Origin: Aquimarina sp.
GTDB lineage: Bacteria > Bacteroidota > Bacteroidia > Flavobacteriales > Flavobacteriaceae
Length of the DNA stretch: 15,530 nucleotides
NCBI GenBank assembly: GCA_020628975.1
Contig: JAHDEF010000021.1
Coordinates: forward strand, 1 to 15,530
Direction of reading: 5' to 3'
Numbering within the stretch: position 1 is the stretch's first letter; every line of letters starts with the position of its first letter. This document shows positions 1 through 6,755 of the stretch, in pieces. The notes beneath the pieces are model-generated. The model was not told the DNA's origin. It did not search any database and was given only the letters and a program-made list of their open reading frames with translations. The translations under genes were made by a program, and so were the position numbers.

Positions 1-22
1 TTTTTTAGGTAATAGGTGATCG

Positions 23-99
23 TTGTTAGTTGTTAGTTGTTAGTTGTTAGTTGTTAGTTGTTAGTTGTTGGTTGTTGGTTGTTGGTTGTTGGTTGTTCG
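23..99. repeat. Heptanucleotide tandem repeat, 11 units
   Basis: Six copies of TTGTTAG (23-64) are followed by four copies of TTGTTGG (65-92) and one TTGTTCG (93-99). The units are in exact register with no insertions. The block change from A to G at one position suggests slippage and spread of variant units. It lies about 140 bp beyond the stop codon of the pxpC gene, outside any reading frame I can support. The rest of 100-240 is AT-rich with no convincing gene or strong hairpin. Confidence 0.95.
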
Positions 100-240
100 G
101 TAACAGGAAAGGAGTTATTTATTTATTTATTGTTATTTTAAAGATGAATAATGAGAATATGTATCTCTTCTAACCTAAAATACCATTAGCTACAGCCTAT
201 CAACCAATAACCTTTGATTCTATTTTTTCAAAAAAACCTA

Positions 241-1098
241 TTAAGTTCGAAGTTCTTTTAAATTGAATTTTATAATATCGTTGGTAGCTTTCTGTGCTAA
301 TTTATTTATGGCTGTTTCACTTAGCTGTAACACTCGAGGGTATCCTCCGGTAACTTGACAATCGCGCATAAGCACTATTAATTTACCCGATGGAGTTAAT
401 TGAACAGTGCCCGGTAGTACAGCAGAGGTTAACATTGAAGGGAATTCATTTTCTAAAGTCTCAGTTAACTGATACCCCATTCTACTATTATTTGGCGAAA
501 TACTAAATTGGGTTGTTGTCAATTTTTCTTTTTGGATACTGGACAACAAATAAAATTCAGGCCCTCTATAACATTCTAGTTTTATTGAATTAAAATGATT
601 AAAGTTTACTTTAACTCTAGCAAATCCTTCTTCTTTAATATTATCCATAAATATTACTGGTAACGTCATTCCTTTTTTTACTCTATTGGATTTAGTAATG
701 CCCTGGTACTGACTTTTGCTTCTTAAAACAGTTTGCGTTTGAAAACCATTTTGAACTGCTAAGTAAGTTCTAATTCCATAGTTTCGTTTTCCGAAAGACA
801 TTACATCATTTGCTTTAACATGAATTCTTTTATTTAAAGGAATTGGATTTTTATTTAATGTTGGAGAAAAATCGGCTCCTGATATACATATTATTGTATC
901 TATTGTAAACTGTATTTCACAACGACCATAGGGTATTTCTAATACAGATGTATTTGCCTTGTTATTCAATAACAGATTAGCAAGCGTTGCTGAATACATA
1001 TCCATAGCTCCTGATGTCGGAACACCGATGCTTCGGAATCCTTTTCGACCCAAATCTTGAATTGACACTCCAAAAGATGTTGACAAAAATTTAAGCAT
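241..1098 (-). CDS. pxpC: 5-oxoprolinase subunit C (biotin-dependent carboxyltransferase-like family)
   Basis: This is the third subunit of the cytoplasmic PxpABC complex, which uses ATP to open 5-oxo-L-proline (pyroglutamate) to L-glutamate. The product has 285 residues, close to the usual length of about 300. The N-terminus shows the family pattern: a segment around residues 10-20 ending in QDLGRKGF, then VPTSGAMD. The interior has ISGADF and the C-terminal part has MGYQL and QVTGGYPR, all typical of the PxpC/KipA family. I chose the ATG at 1098, which overlaps the pxpB stop by 8 bp; the frame also allows a TTG one codon earlier (1101), which I consider less likely. It is the last gene of a tightly overlapping pxpA-pxpB-pxpC operon, so translational coupling is likely. 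I see no strong terminator after it. Assignment rests on recognisable motifs plus operon context. Confidence 0.9.
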   Translation of the reverse strand: MLKFLSTSFGVSIQDLGRKGFRSIGVPTSGAMDMYSATLANLLLNNKANTSVLEIPYGRCEIQFTIDTIICISGADFSPTLNKNPIPLNKRIHVKANDVMSFGKRNYGIRTYLAVQNGFQTQTVLRSKSQYQGITKSNRVKKGMTLPVIFMDNIKEEGFARVKVNFNHFNSIKLECYRGPEFYLLSSIQKEKLTTTQFSISPNNSRMGYQLTETLENEFPSMLTSAVLPGTVQLTPSGKLIVLMRDCQVTGGYPRVLQLSETAINKLAQKATNDIIKFNLKELRT

Positions 1099-1834
1099 CA
1101 ATTAATGTATTAGACAGATTAAACAAACCTGCATCTATATCATCTTCTAGATTTTTATATACTTCTAAAGAAATAGGTATAAATTGTATTCGATCACCTG
1201 GCTTGGCAAAGCAAGGGTTTTCTTTTTCTACATCAAAAAAAGAAATGGGTGTCTTCCCTATAATATTCCAACCGCCAGCGCTTTCTATCGGGTAAATTCC
1301 TGTTTGAGAACCACCTATTGCTAGAGCTCCTTGGGGTACAGATAATCTTGGTGTCGCTTTTCTTGGAAATTTTAAACGTTCATCCAAACCTCCCAAATAC
1401 AAAAAACCTGGTAGAAAGCCTATAAAGTATACGGTATACAAAGTTTGTGAATGTATTTTAATGAGCTTCTGCATAGATAAATTTAGACTAGTAGCTAATT
1501 CTTTTAAATCAAAACCAAAAAACTCATCATAACAAACAGGTATTTTCCATAATGTGGAAACATCTTCTTCTTTAATTTTATTTTCTGTAAAGCAGGAATT
1601 TATAAGGTGTATTTCTTTCTTGTAATCATTAATTCTTTCCTTATACATTAATGTTAATGAATGATAAGCAATAACTACATCTTCTATTACATCAGGAAAA
1701 TTAGACAATAGCAATTTTTTAAGTTGATAGATTTCACTAATGATCCTTAAATCAATTGTAGCTTCCCACTCCATTAAAATAGCTCGTTCTCCAAAAGGTT
1801 TATATACTAGATCTTTAAGCAATTGTAATTCCAT
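1091..1834 (-). CDS. pxpB: 5-oxoprolinase subunit B (KipI family)
   Basis: Predicted 5-oxoprolinase subunit B, related to Bacillus KipI, the inhibitor of sporulation kinase KinA. It acts with PxpA and PxpC in the cytoplasm. The 247-residue product opens with the family pattern KPFGERAILMEW, a substrate-handling N-terminal domain. The cyclophilin-like C-terminal half is marked by GFLPGFLYLGGL near residues 138-150, RLSVPQGALAIGG and IYPIESAGGWNIIGKTP. Its ATG lies inside the pxpA coding sequence, overlapping its 3' end by 20 bp, and its own end overlaps pxpC, as expected for coordinated production of a complex. A stand-alone KipI-type kinase inhibitor is unlikely because pxpA and pxpC flank it. 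There are no signs of truncation. Confidence 0.92.
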   Translation of the reverse strand: MELQLLKDLVYKPFGERAILMEWEATIDLRIISEIYQLKKLLLSNFPDVIEDVVIAYHSLTLMYKERINDYKKEIHLINSCFTENKIKEEDVSTLWKIPVCYDEFFGFDLKELATSLNLSMQKLIKIHSQTLYTVYFIGFLPGFLYLGGLDERLKFPRKATPRLSVPQGALAIGGSQTGIYPIESAGGWNIIGKTPISFFDVEKENPCFAKPGDRIQFIPISLEVYKNLEDDIDAGLFNLSNTLIDA

Positions 1835-2549
1835 TTTGGGTTAATGATCGATGAATCTGTTTTACAATATTAATGGCTGCTTCATTATCGCCGTGCACGC
1901 AACAGGTTTCTGCTTTTATCGGCATTAATTTATTTGATATGGTAAGCACCTGTTGATCTAAGACCATAGTAGAAATGTGTTTTACTACCTTTGCTAAATC
2001 ACTAATTACAGCATTTTTATTACTGCGAGAAACTAATCTTAAATCATCATTATAATTACGATCTGCAAAAACTTCATACTTAATTAGTAATGCTTCTTCT
2101 TTGGCTACTTGCTCTATGATTGAATTGTATGGCACATACAATATTACTTCAGGAGCTATCTTCTTTACTGCTTTTACAATAACTTTAGCAATAGCTTTAT
2201 CCACAACAGATAGATTATATAATGCTCCATGTACTTTGATATGATGTAAATGACCTCCTAAAAGACGTAAGCGTTCTTGTAATAATTCTATTTGCTGTAT
2301 CAAACTTTGTCCTAATGCTTCTAATGAGATGTTCATTATTTGCCTTCCAAAATTTTTTCGGTCAGGGAAAGAAGGGTGTGCACCAATATTTACTTCATAC
2401 TGCTGCGCTAATGCAATCACTTGATCTATAGTTGCTACATCGCCAGCATGAGAGCCACAAGCAATATTGCATGATGAAATGTAAGGCATTAACAATGCTT
2501 CATTATTGACTCCTTCTCCTACATCACAATTGATATCTATAATAGGCAT
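1815..2549 (-). CDS. pxpA: 5-oxoprolinase subunit A (LamB/YcsF family)
   Basis: First gene of the 5-oxoprolinase operon. The 244-residue length is normal for the LamB/YcsF family. Conserved blocks are present in order: DINCDVGEG at residues 5-13, CNIACGSHAGD at 27-37, GAHPSFPDR at 56-64 with FGRQ at 67-70, and KVHGALYN at 105-112. These acidic, histidine and asparagine clusters characterise PxpA and probably form its active or metal site. With PxpB and PxpC it hydrolyses 5-oxoproline to glutamate at the cost of ATP, which removes the damage product formed spontaneously from glutamine. The ATG at 2549 starts directly before the first conserved block, so little freedom remains for another start. 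Upstream lies a 351-bp gap containing a dispersed repeat, so the mRNA leader may carry that hairpin. No strong promoter was found. Confidence 0.95.
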   Translation of the reverse strand: MPIIDINCDVGEGVNNEALLMPYISSCNIACGSHAGDVATIDQVIALAQQYEVNIGAHPSFPDRKNFGRQIMNISLEALGQSLIQQIELLQERLRLLGGHLHHIKVHGALYNLSVVDKAIAKVIVKAVKKIAPEVILYVPYNSIIEQVAKEEALLIKYEVFADRNYNDDLRLVSRSNKNAVISDLAKVVKHISTMVLDQQVLTISNKLMPIKAETCCVHGDNEAAINIVKQIHRSLTQNGITIA

Positions 2550-2606
2550 TCGAATACGTTAAAAATGAAATGAAAATCAGTAATTAGTAATGCTATGTGC
2601 GTTTTC

Positions 2607-2719
2607 GTCATTCGTTGCTTGACAAGGAATCTCACCTTACTCATTTTTATATCCTTAGTGAGATCCTGAAACAAGTTTAAGATGACACAGCCCATATAGT
2701 TAGTGATTACGATTATTCA
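2607..2719. repeat. Dispersed palindromic repeat, copy A (113 bp)
   Basis: This segment aligns without gaps to 15179-15291, with about 83 of 113 positions identical by hand count, in the same orientation 12.6 kb away. It starts with GTCATTC and contains a stem AGGAATCTCAC (2625-2635) with GTGAGATCCT (2658-2667), one base bulged. A second, decayed stem follows, TCCTGAA with an AAGTTTAAGA-like partner. Both copies are intergenic. It carries no reading frame, so it is best described as a MITE-like or REP-like element of unknown mover. I recall similar GTCATTCC / GAATCTCA repeats as common in Flavobacteriaceae, but this was not searched. Confidence 0.8.
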
Positions 2720-2794
2720 ATAAAATTAATTTTAAGAATACTCTTAAATTTTCCAGCAAAAATAAATAATACTTATCCTACCTAGTAAGTCATT

Positions 2795-2822
2795 AAAAAA
2801 ATCATAGCTTTTATAAAAAGCT
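2795..2822 (-). terminator. Intrinsic terminator for the sigma/anti-sigma pair
   Basis: On the minus strand a 7-bp stem AGCTTTT / AAAAGCT (2806-2822) with a 3-nt loop is followed four bases later by a run of seven T (2795-2801). It lies about 80 bp beyond the stop codon of the anti-sigma-like gene. The stem is AT-rich and therefore weak, but stem, spacing and T-run fit a rho-independent terminator. Confidence 0.6.
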
Positions 2823-2900
2823 GTAATCATTAAGAATTAGTGACACGCCATTTAAAAATTATTTTAAAGTTTCAATAAAGACTTAACAACGACCATCAAA

Positions 2901-3965
2901 TTAAAACATCAACTTCAACTGAACTTTATCTGACACAGAAACTCCTTTAAGTTTTGCTGGCTGCCACTTAGGACTCGACTTTATAATTGATTTTAATTCT
3001 TTTCTAATTGTTTTATCTAAAGTCGTATCAAATTTAACTTGATACAAATTTCCGAATTCACTTACCCAAAAAGATATATTTATAGTAGCTTTTTCTTTGA
3101 TGAGCTTTTCCATAATATTTGGATTGAGATTTTGTTTAACCCATTCCTTAAAATTAATAGTAGAACCATTGAACGGAATAGTATTAACATCTGGGGTGGT
3201 ATCTTTATTTCTAATAATTCGCTCTAGTTCTTGCTTCTTTTCTATTCTATTTATTTTTTCATTTGCTTTAACTTCACTTGCTACCGATATATCTATTGTT
3301 TCCTTGGCAGAAGATAAAGATTGAGGTTTTTCTATTCTTTGATTAGAACCAGTCGCAGATGATATCTCAGTTATAATTTCTGGAACTTCTTTTTCTTCTT
3401 CTTCGATATTAGAAAAACTAGGTGCCTCTTCCAGAATTTCTTCTAAATTACTATCTACTGTAGGAACAACTGTTTTTTCAATGACTACTGGAGGTTTGGG
3501 AGCTGATCGATATACTTTTCTTTTACTATCAACTACGGTTTCTTCCATTTCCTCAAATGCTACATCACTAGTGATATCAACTTCTTTAGTGCGATCGACA
3601 AAATGTGGCTGTTTTTTTTCTTCCTCTATTTCTGTATTTACGATTTCATGTGGCTCCTCCAAATTTTGATATCCGTTAAACCACCATATAGAAAAACCAA
3701 CTAACACTAATAAGGATGCTGCGATTGGGTAATAAAATAAAGGAATAATGCGTTTTCTTTTTTCTGTCCGAAATTTTATTTGAGTGCTTAACCTTTTTAT
3801 ATCATTTTCTAAAACATCTGTTTCTATAGTTTCAAATCCATCTAAAGCATCTTGTAGAAAAGGATCATCCAAAGCTTCTTTTTCGAATGTATGACGTTCC
3901 TTATTTGAAAAGTTTCCTTTTAAATATTCAAGAATACGTTGATATGTATTTTTTAACTGTCTCAC
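2901..3965 (-). CDS. Membrane-anchored anti-sigma-like protein with TonB-like C-terminal domain
   Basis: The 354-residue product has a cytosolic N-terminal segment (1-73) resembling the short zinc-finger-less anti-sigma heads of Bacteroidota (a YLKGNFS motif near 14-20, then an acidic helix). One membrane segment follows at about 74-96, then a long charged, glutamate- and proline-containing linker (about 100-260). The C-terminal domain (about 265-354) resembles the TonB C-terminal fold: INISFWVSEFGNLYQVKF, then SSPKWQPAKLKG near the end, like the ...WxPAxxxGxxV pattern. I infer that the N-terminus holds the partner sigma factor at the inner membrane while the periplasmic part senses or contacts something. 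It starts with GTG at 3965, overlapping the sigma stop by 4 bp (GTGA), which argues for coupling. Partner and signal are unknown. A plain TonB-type energy transducer is an alternative, but the sigma neighbour and the long head favour an anti-sigma role. Confidence 0.75.
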   Translation of the reverse strand: MRQLKNTYQRILEYLKGNFSNKERHTFEKEALDDPFLQDALDGFETIETDVLENDIKRLSTQIKFRTEKRKRIIPLFYYPIAASLLVLVGFSIWWFNGYQNLEEPHEIVNTEIEEEKKQPHFVDRTKEVDITSDVAFEEMEETVVDSKRKVYRSAPKPPVVIEKTVVPTVDSNLEEILEEAPSFSNIEEEEKEVPEIITEISSATGSNQRIEKPQSLSSAKETIDISVASEVKANEKINRIEKKQELERIIRNKDTTPDVNTIPFNGSTINFKEWVKQNLNPNIMEKLIKEKATINISFWVSEFGNLYQVKFDTTLDKTIRKELKSIIKSSPKWQPAKLKGVSVSDKVQLKLMF

Positions 3966-4552
3966 TTATTTTTCAACTGTTCTTCTATACAGATTTTTAG
4001 ATTTCGTTTTCCGTTTTGCAAGTTGCTTTTTACTTTTTTCTCTTCAACATTTAAGGCTATTGCAATTTCTTCGTAACACTTTTCTTCGTAAAAAAAAGCC
4101 GTCACACATTGCTTTTGCAATTGCTTTAAATTCTCTAAACATGCTTTTAATATTTCTTCTTTAACATCTAATATAGCATTCGACTCATCTATAGGGTGCA
4201 CTACAGCGGTGTTTTCCATAAAAATTTCTGAAGAAAAGGTAACTACTTTTGATTTTTGAGTATTTGCGCTACGTAATTGCATTAAGCAATAATTTCTAGT
4301 TACTCCATAAAGCCAACTTTTAAATCGATCTATTTTGTGTTTTGGAATTTCTTTGATAAGCACTTCAAAAATTTGCATAACAGCATCTTGACTTTTTTCA
4401 CGCTGTTTTAAATATTTTAAACATACTCCATAAACTAAAGGCATATAGCGCTGATAAAGTATTCCTAGAACTTCTAGGTCTTCATTTATAACGAAATGCA
4501 TTACTAGCACTTCATCTTCTTCTATTTGTAAATGCTTTAAGTTTTGCTTCAC
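3962..4552 (-). CDS. ECF-type RNA polymerase sigma-70 family factor
   Basis: The 196-residue product has the two-domain layout of extracytoplasmic-function sigma factors. Region 2 is at about 14-95 (ILYQRYMPLVYGVCLKYLKQ, then DAVMQIFEVL, then FKSWLYGVTRNYCL, the core-binding and -10 melting helices). A short linker precedes region 4 at about 130-190 (LKQLQKQCVTAFFYEEKCYEEIAIALN, then KKVKSNLQNGKRNLK, the helix-turn-helix). Such factors redirect RNA polymerase to a small regulon and are usually restrained by the neighbouring membrane protein, here the downstream gene that overlaps it. The start is GTG at 4552; no in-frame ATG exists between an upstream stop and that codon, while an ATG at codon 18 would cut into region 2. 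An out-of-frame ATG-TGA overlaps the GTG. Three GGGTGTC heptamers sit 39-59 bp upstream. Target promoters are unknown. Confidence 0.88.
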   Translation of the reverse strand: MKQNLKHLQIEEDEVLVMHFVINEDLEVLGILYQRYMPLVYGVCLKYLKQREKSQDAVMQIFEVLIKEIPKHKIDRFKSWLYGVTRNYCLMQLRSANTQKSKVVTFSSEIFMENTAVVHPIDESNAILDVKEEILKACLENLKQLQKQCVTAFFYEEKCYEEIAIALNVEEKKVKSNLQNGKRNLKICIEEQLKNK

Positions 4553-4590
4553 ATAAGGGAAGATAGTTCTTTTTTGAGATATCGAGTATT

Positions 4591-4611
4591 GGGTGTCGGG
4601 TGTCGGGTGTC
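4591..4611. repeat. Heptanucleotide tandem repeat, 3 units
   Basis: Three exact copies of GGGTGTC (4591-4597, 4598-4604, 4605-4611) lie in the divergent promoter region between the sigma gene and the vWA gene, 39 bp upstream of the sigma start. Their period equals that of the array at 23-99, and in one register the units agree at 5 of 7 bases (GTTGTTG versus GGTGTCG). Confidence 0.85.
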
Positions 4612-4780
4612 AGCAATTATACATTTCTTTTTTCATCTCAAAATATTAAAATCCATTATTCTGAAGATAACATAAACGATACCTAAAGCCTTATAGCTTA
4701 GAAAAAATAAAAAAATTTATGGAATTTGAGAATGCTTCGCATCCTATTAGTAAAACGTATTCATTTAAATCTAAAATATT

Positions 4781-6670
4781 ATGAAAAATATGTATGTATT
4801 ATTTAGCCTTCTTTGCTTTTTAGGTATGCAAAGCCAAACGATGAAAATTTCAGGAACAGTGACAGGAGATGGACTTGTGTTGCCAAGTGTTGTAGTTACA
4901 GTAGAAGGTAAATCGCAAAGTACGCAATCAGACTTTCTTGGGAAATATTCCATTGAAGCTTATAAAGGAGCAACGCTTGTGTATAGCGCTGCAGGTTTTG
5001 AAACCAAAAAAATTATGGTGGAGGAAAAATTAATAATTGATATTGATTTAGAAGTAACTGTATCTTCATTAGACGAAATAGTAGTTGTCGACTACCATCC
5101 TTCCCCTTTAAAAAACAAAAGACCTACTCCTCCAAAAATAAAGCGTTATGAAAGTAAAATTCATGCAGAATATGAAGCTGTAGCAGATATAGCTTATCCT
5201 GCACATAGCCAAGCTCCAAGTATAACTTCTTCTAACTGCTACCAATGTCCCACCCAAAAATTTTCGCATGACAATGAAGATTATGCTCAAATACAAGAAA
5301 GTGGATACAAAAATCCATTACAAACACCTCTTTCTACCTTTTCTATTGATGTGGATGCGGCTTCTTACAGTAATATGCGACGTTTTTTAATGAATGGCGA
5401 ACAACCGCCTAAAGATGCTATTCGTATTGAAGAACTGATTAATTACTTTAATTATGAATACAAGAAACCTACAAATGAACATCCCTTTTCGATAAATCAA
5501 GAATTATCGTATTGCCCTTGGAATTCAAAAAATTTTTTATTGCATTTAGGTATCCAAGGAAAAACTATTGATACCGAAAACGCTCCTGCAAACAATTTAG
5601 TTTTCTTAATTGATGTTTCAGGATCAATGGGTGACACTAATAAATTACCATTATTGAAAAAGGCTTTTAAATTATTGGTGAATCAAATGCGTAAAAAAGA
5701 TCGCGTGGCTATAGTTGTATATGCAGGAAATTCAGGTTTAGTGCTTAAATCTACTTCAGGAGCTTATAAAGAAAAAATACTAAATGCACTTGAGCGCCTA
5801 AACTCGGGAGGTAGCACAGCTGGTGGTGCTGGTTTACAATTGGCTTATAAAGTGGCTAAAGATAATTTTATTAAAAATGGAAACAACCGTATCATTTTAG
5901 CTACTGATGGCGATTTTAATGTTGGGGCTTCTTCAAATAGTAATATCGAAGACTTAATTGTAGCCCATAGAGATCAAGATATTTTTATTTCAGTAACTGG
6001 TTTTGGAATGGGAAATTATAAAGATTCTAAAATGGAAATTATCGCTGATAAAGGAAATGGAAACTATGCTTACATCGATAATTTACTAGAAGCTCAAAAA
6101 GTTTTTGTGCAAGAATTTGGTGGAACGCTACATACTATTGCTAAAGATGTAAAAATTCAAGTAGAATTTAACCCAAACCATGTGGAAAGTTATCGCTTGG
6201 TAGGGTATGAAAACCGTAAACTTAATGCTGAAGATTTTGACAACGATAAGAAAGACGCAGGTGAACTTGGTGCCGGACATACGGTAACTGCCTTGTACGA
6301 AATAGTACCCAAAAACCCTGAAGCTACTACTGCTGCTTTATTAAAATATCAAACTCTTGCTAAACCCTCGGGCATTTATGATGCGGAGCTAGCTACTGTT
6401 AAGTTTCGATACAAAACACCGAAGGGTACGGAAAGCACCTTGATTACTACTCCTATTTTTAAAAATATCTCATCATTGACAGAAACGTCTGAAAACTTTC
6501 GATTTTCTAGTGCTGTTGCTGCTTTTGGAATGTTGTTAAGAAAATCAGAACATCTTAAAGATTTTTCTTTTGATAACATAAAATCCTTAGCAAATACTAG
6601 CAAGTCAAACGACACATTTGGCTATCGAGCTGAATTTGTTCGCTTAATAGATTTAGCTGAGAATTTATAA
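4781..6670 (+). CDS. Secreted CarboxypepD_reg / von Willebrand factor A protein (YfbK family)
   Basis: The 629-residue product has an N-terminal signal peptide (about 1-19, ending near GMQSQ). A carboxypeptidase regulatory-like beta-sandwich (about 22-95) follows, the module also found at the front of SusC/TonB transporters, then a linker with two cysteines. The YfbK-type N-terminal vWA extension comes next (about 180-265, with LSTFSIDVDAASYSNMRRF), then the vWA domain. Its MIDAS metal site looks complete: D278, S280, S282 (DVSGSMGD), T346 (GGSTAGG) and D376 (ATDGDFN). The C-terminus (about 445-629) matches the DUF3520-like tail. A metal-dependent, cell-surface or periplasmic adhesion or scaffold role is plausible, but no reaction can be assigned. 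It faces away from the ECF sigma gene across 228 bp, suggesting but not proving regulation by it. I see no convincing -33/-7 promoter. Confidence 0.88.
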   Translation: MKNMYVLFSLLCFLGMQSQTMKISGTVTGDGLVLPSVVVTVEGKSQSTQSDFLGKYSIEAYKGATLVYSAAGFETKKIMVEEKLIIDIDLEVTVSSLDEIVVVDYHPSPLKNKRPTPPKIKRYESKIHAEYEAVADIAYPAHSQAPSITSSNCYQCPTQKFSHDNEDYAQIQESGYKNPLQTPLSTFSIDVDAASYSNMRRFLMNGEQPPKDAIRIEELINYFNYEYKKPTNEHPFSINQELSYCPWNSKNFLLHLGIQGKTIDTENAPANNLVFLIDVSGSMGDTNKLPLLKKAFKLLVNQMRKKDRVAIVVYAGNSGLVLKSTSGAYKEKILNALERLNSGGSTAGGAGLQLAYKVAKDNFIKNGNNRIILATDGDFNVGASSNSNIEDLIVAHRDQDIFISVTGFGMGNYKDSKMEIIADKGNGNYAYIDNLLEAQKVFVQEFGGTLHTIAKDVKIQVEFNPNHVESYRLVGYENRKLNAEDFDNDKKDAGELGAGHTVTALYEIVPKNPEATTAALLKYQTLAKPSGIYDAELATVKFRYKTPKGTESTLITTPIFKNISSLTETSENFRFSSAVAAFGMLLRKSEHLKDFSFDNIKSLANTSKSNDTFGYRAEFVRLIDLAENL

Positions 6671-6711
6671 GCGACTTAAATTCAAACAAAATTTATTGTT
6701 TTTAAAGAAAT

Positions 6712-6748
6712 ACCCGAATATACTTCAATCAAATATATTCGGGTTTTT
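6712..6748 (+). terminator. Intrinsic terminator between convergent genes
   Basis: A perfect 11-bp stem, ACCCGAATATA (6712-6722) and TATATTCGGGT (6734-6744), closes an 11-nt loop and runs into TTTTT (6744-6748) on the plus strand, 42 bp beyond the vWA stop codon. The next gene converges from the right and ends at 6756. The same stem could act on minus-strand transcripts, though its T-run in that direction is poorer. Confidence 0.88.
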
Positions 6749-6755
6749 ACTGTAG

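Larger units (their letters stand above)
2550..2900. other. Intergenic gap between pxpA and the anti-sigma-like gene
   Basis: No gene is supported here. The gap holds a palindromic dispersed repeat (2607-2719) and a minus-strand terminator-like hairpin (2795-2822) for the anti-sigma-like gene. A possible -7 box for pxpA, TATTTTTG on the minus strand (2757-2764), matches TAnnTTTG but has no TTG at the proper upstream distance, so I do not list it as a promoter. Confidence 0.7.

Noticed and set aside
23..99. Tandem repeats as a CRISPR array
   Set aside because: The unit is 7 bp with no spacers; this is a microsatellite-like tandem array.
1098..1101. TTG at 1101 as the pxpC start
   Set aside because: An ATG follows immediately in frame and overlaps the pxpB stop in the usual coupled manner.
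2757..2764. TATTTTTG on the minus strand as the pxpA -7 box
   Set aside because: It matches TAnnTTTG, but no TTG lies 19-21 bp upstream and it is about 200 bp from the gene.
3039..3669. Plus-strand open frames inside the anti-sigma-like gene
   Set aside because: They are short, rich in Ser/Phe/Leu as expected from the antisense of a Lys/Glu-rich gene, and have no recognisable domain.
4620..4627. TACATTTC as the -7 box of the vWA gene
   Set aside because: No TTG at the right distance; the nearest is 28 bp upstream, and the box is about 155 bp from the start codon.
4683..4701. CTAAAGC...GCTTAG as a terminator
   Set aside because: The stem is only about 6 bp with a bulge, in a divergent promoter region where no transcript should end.
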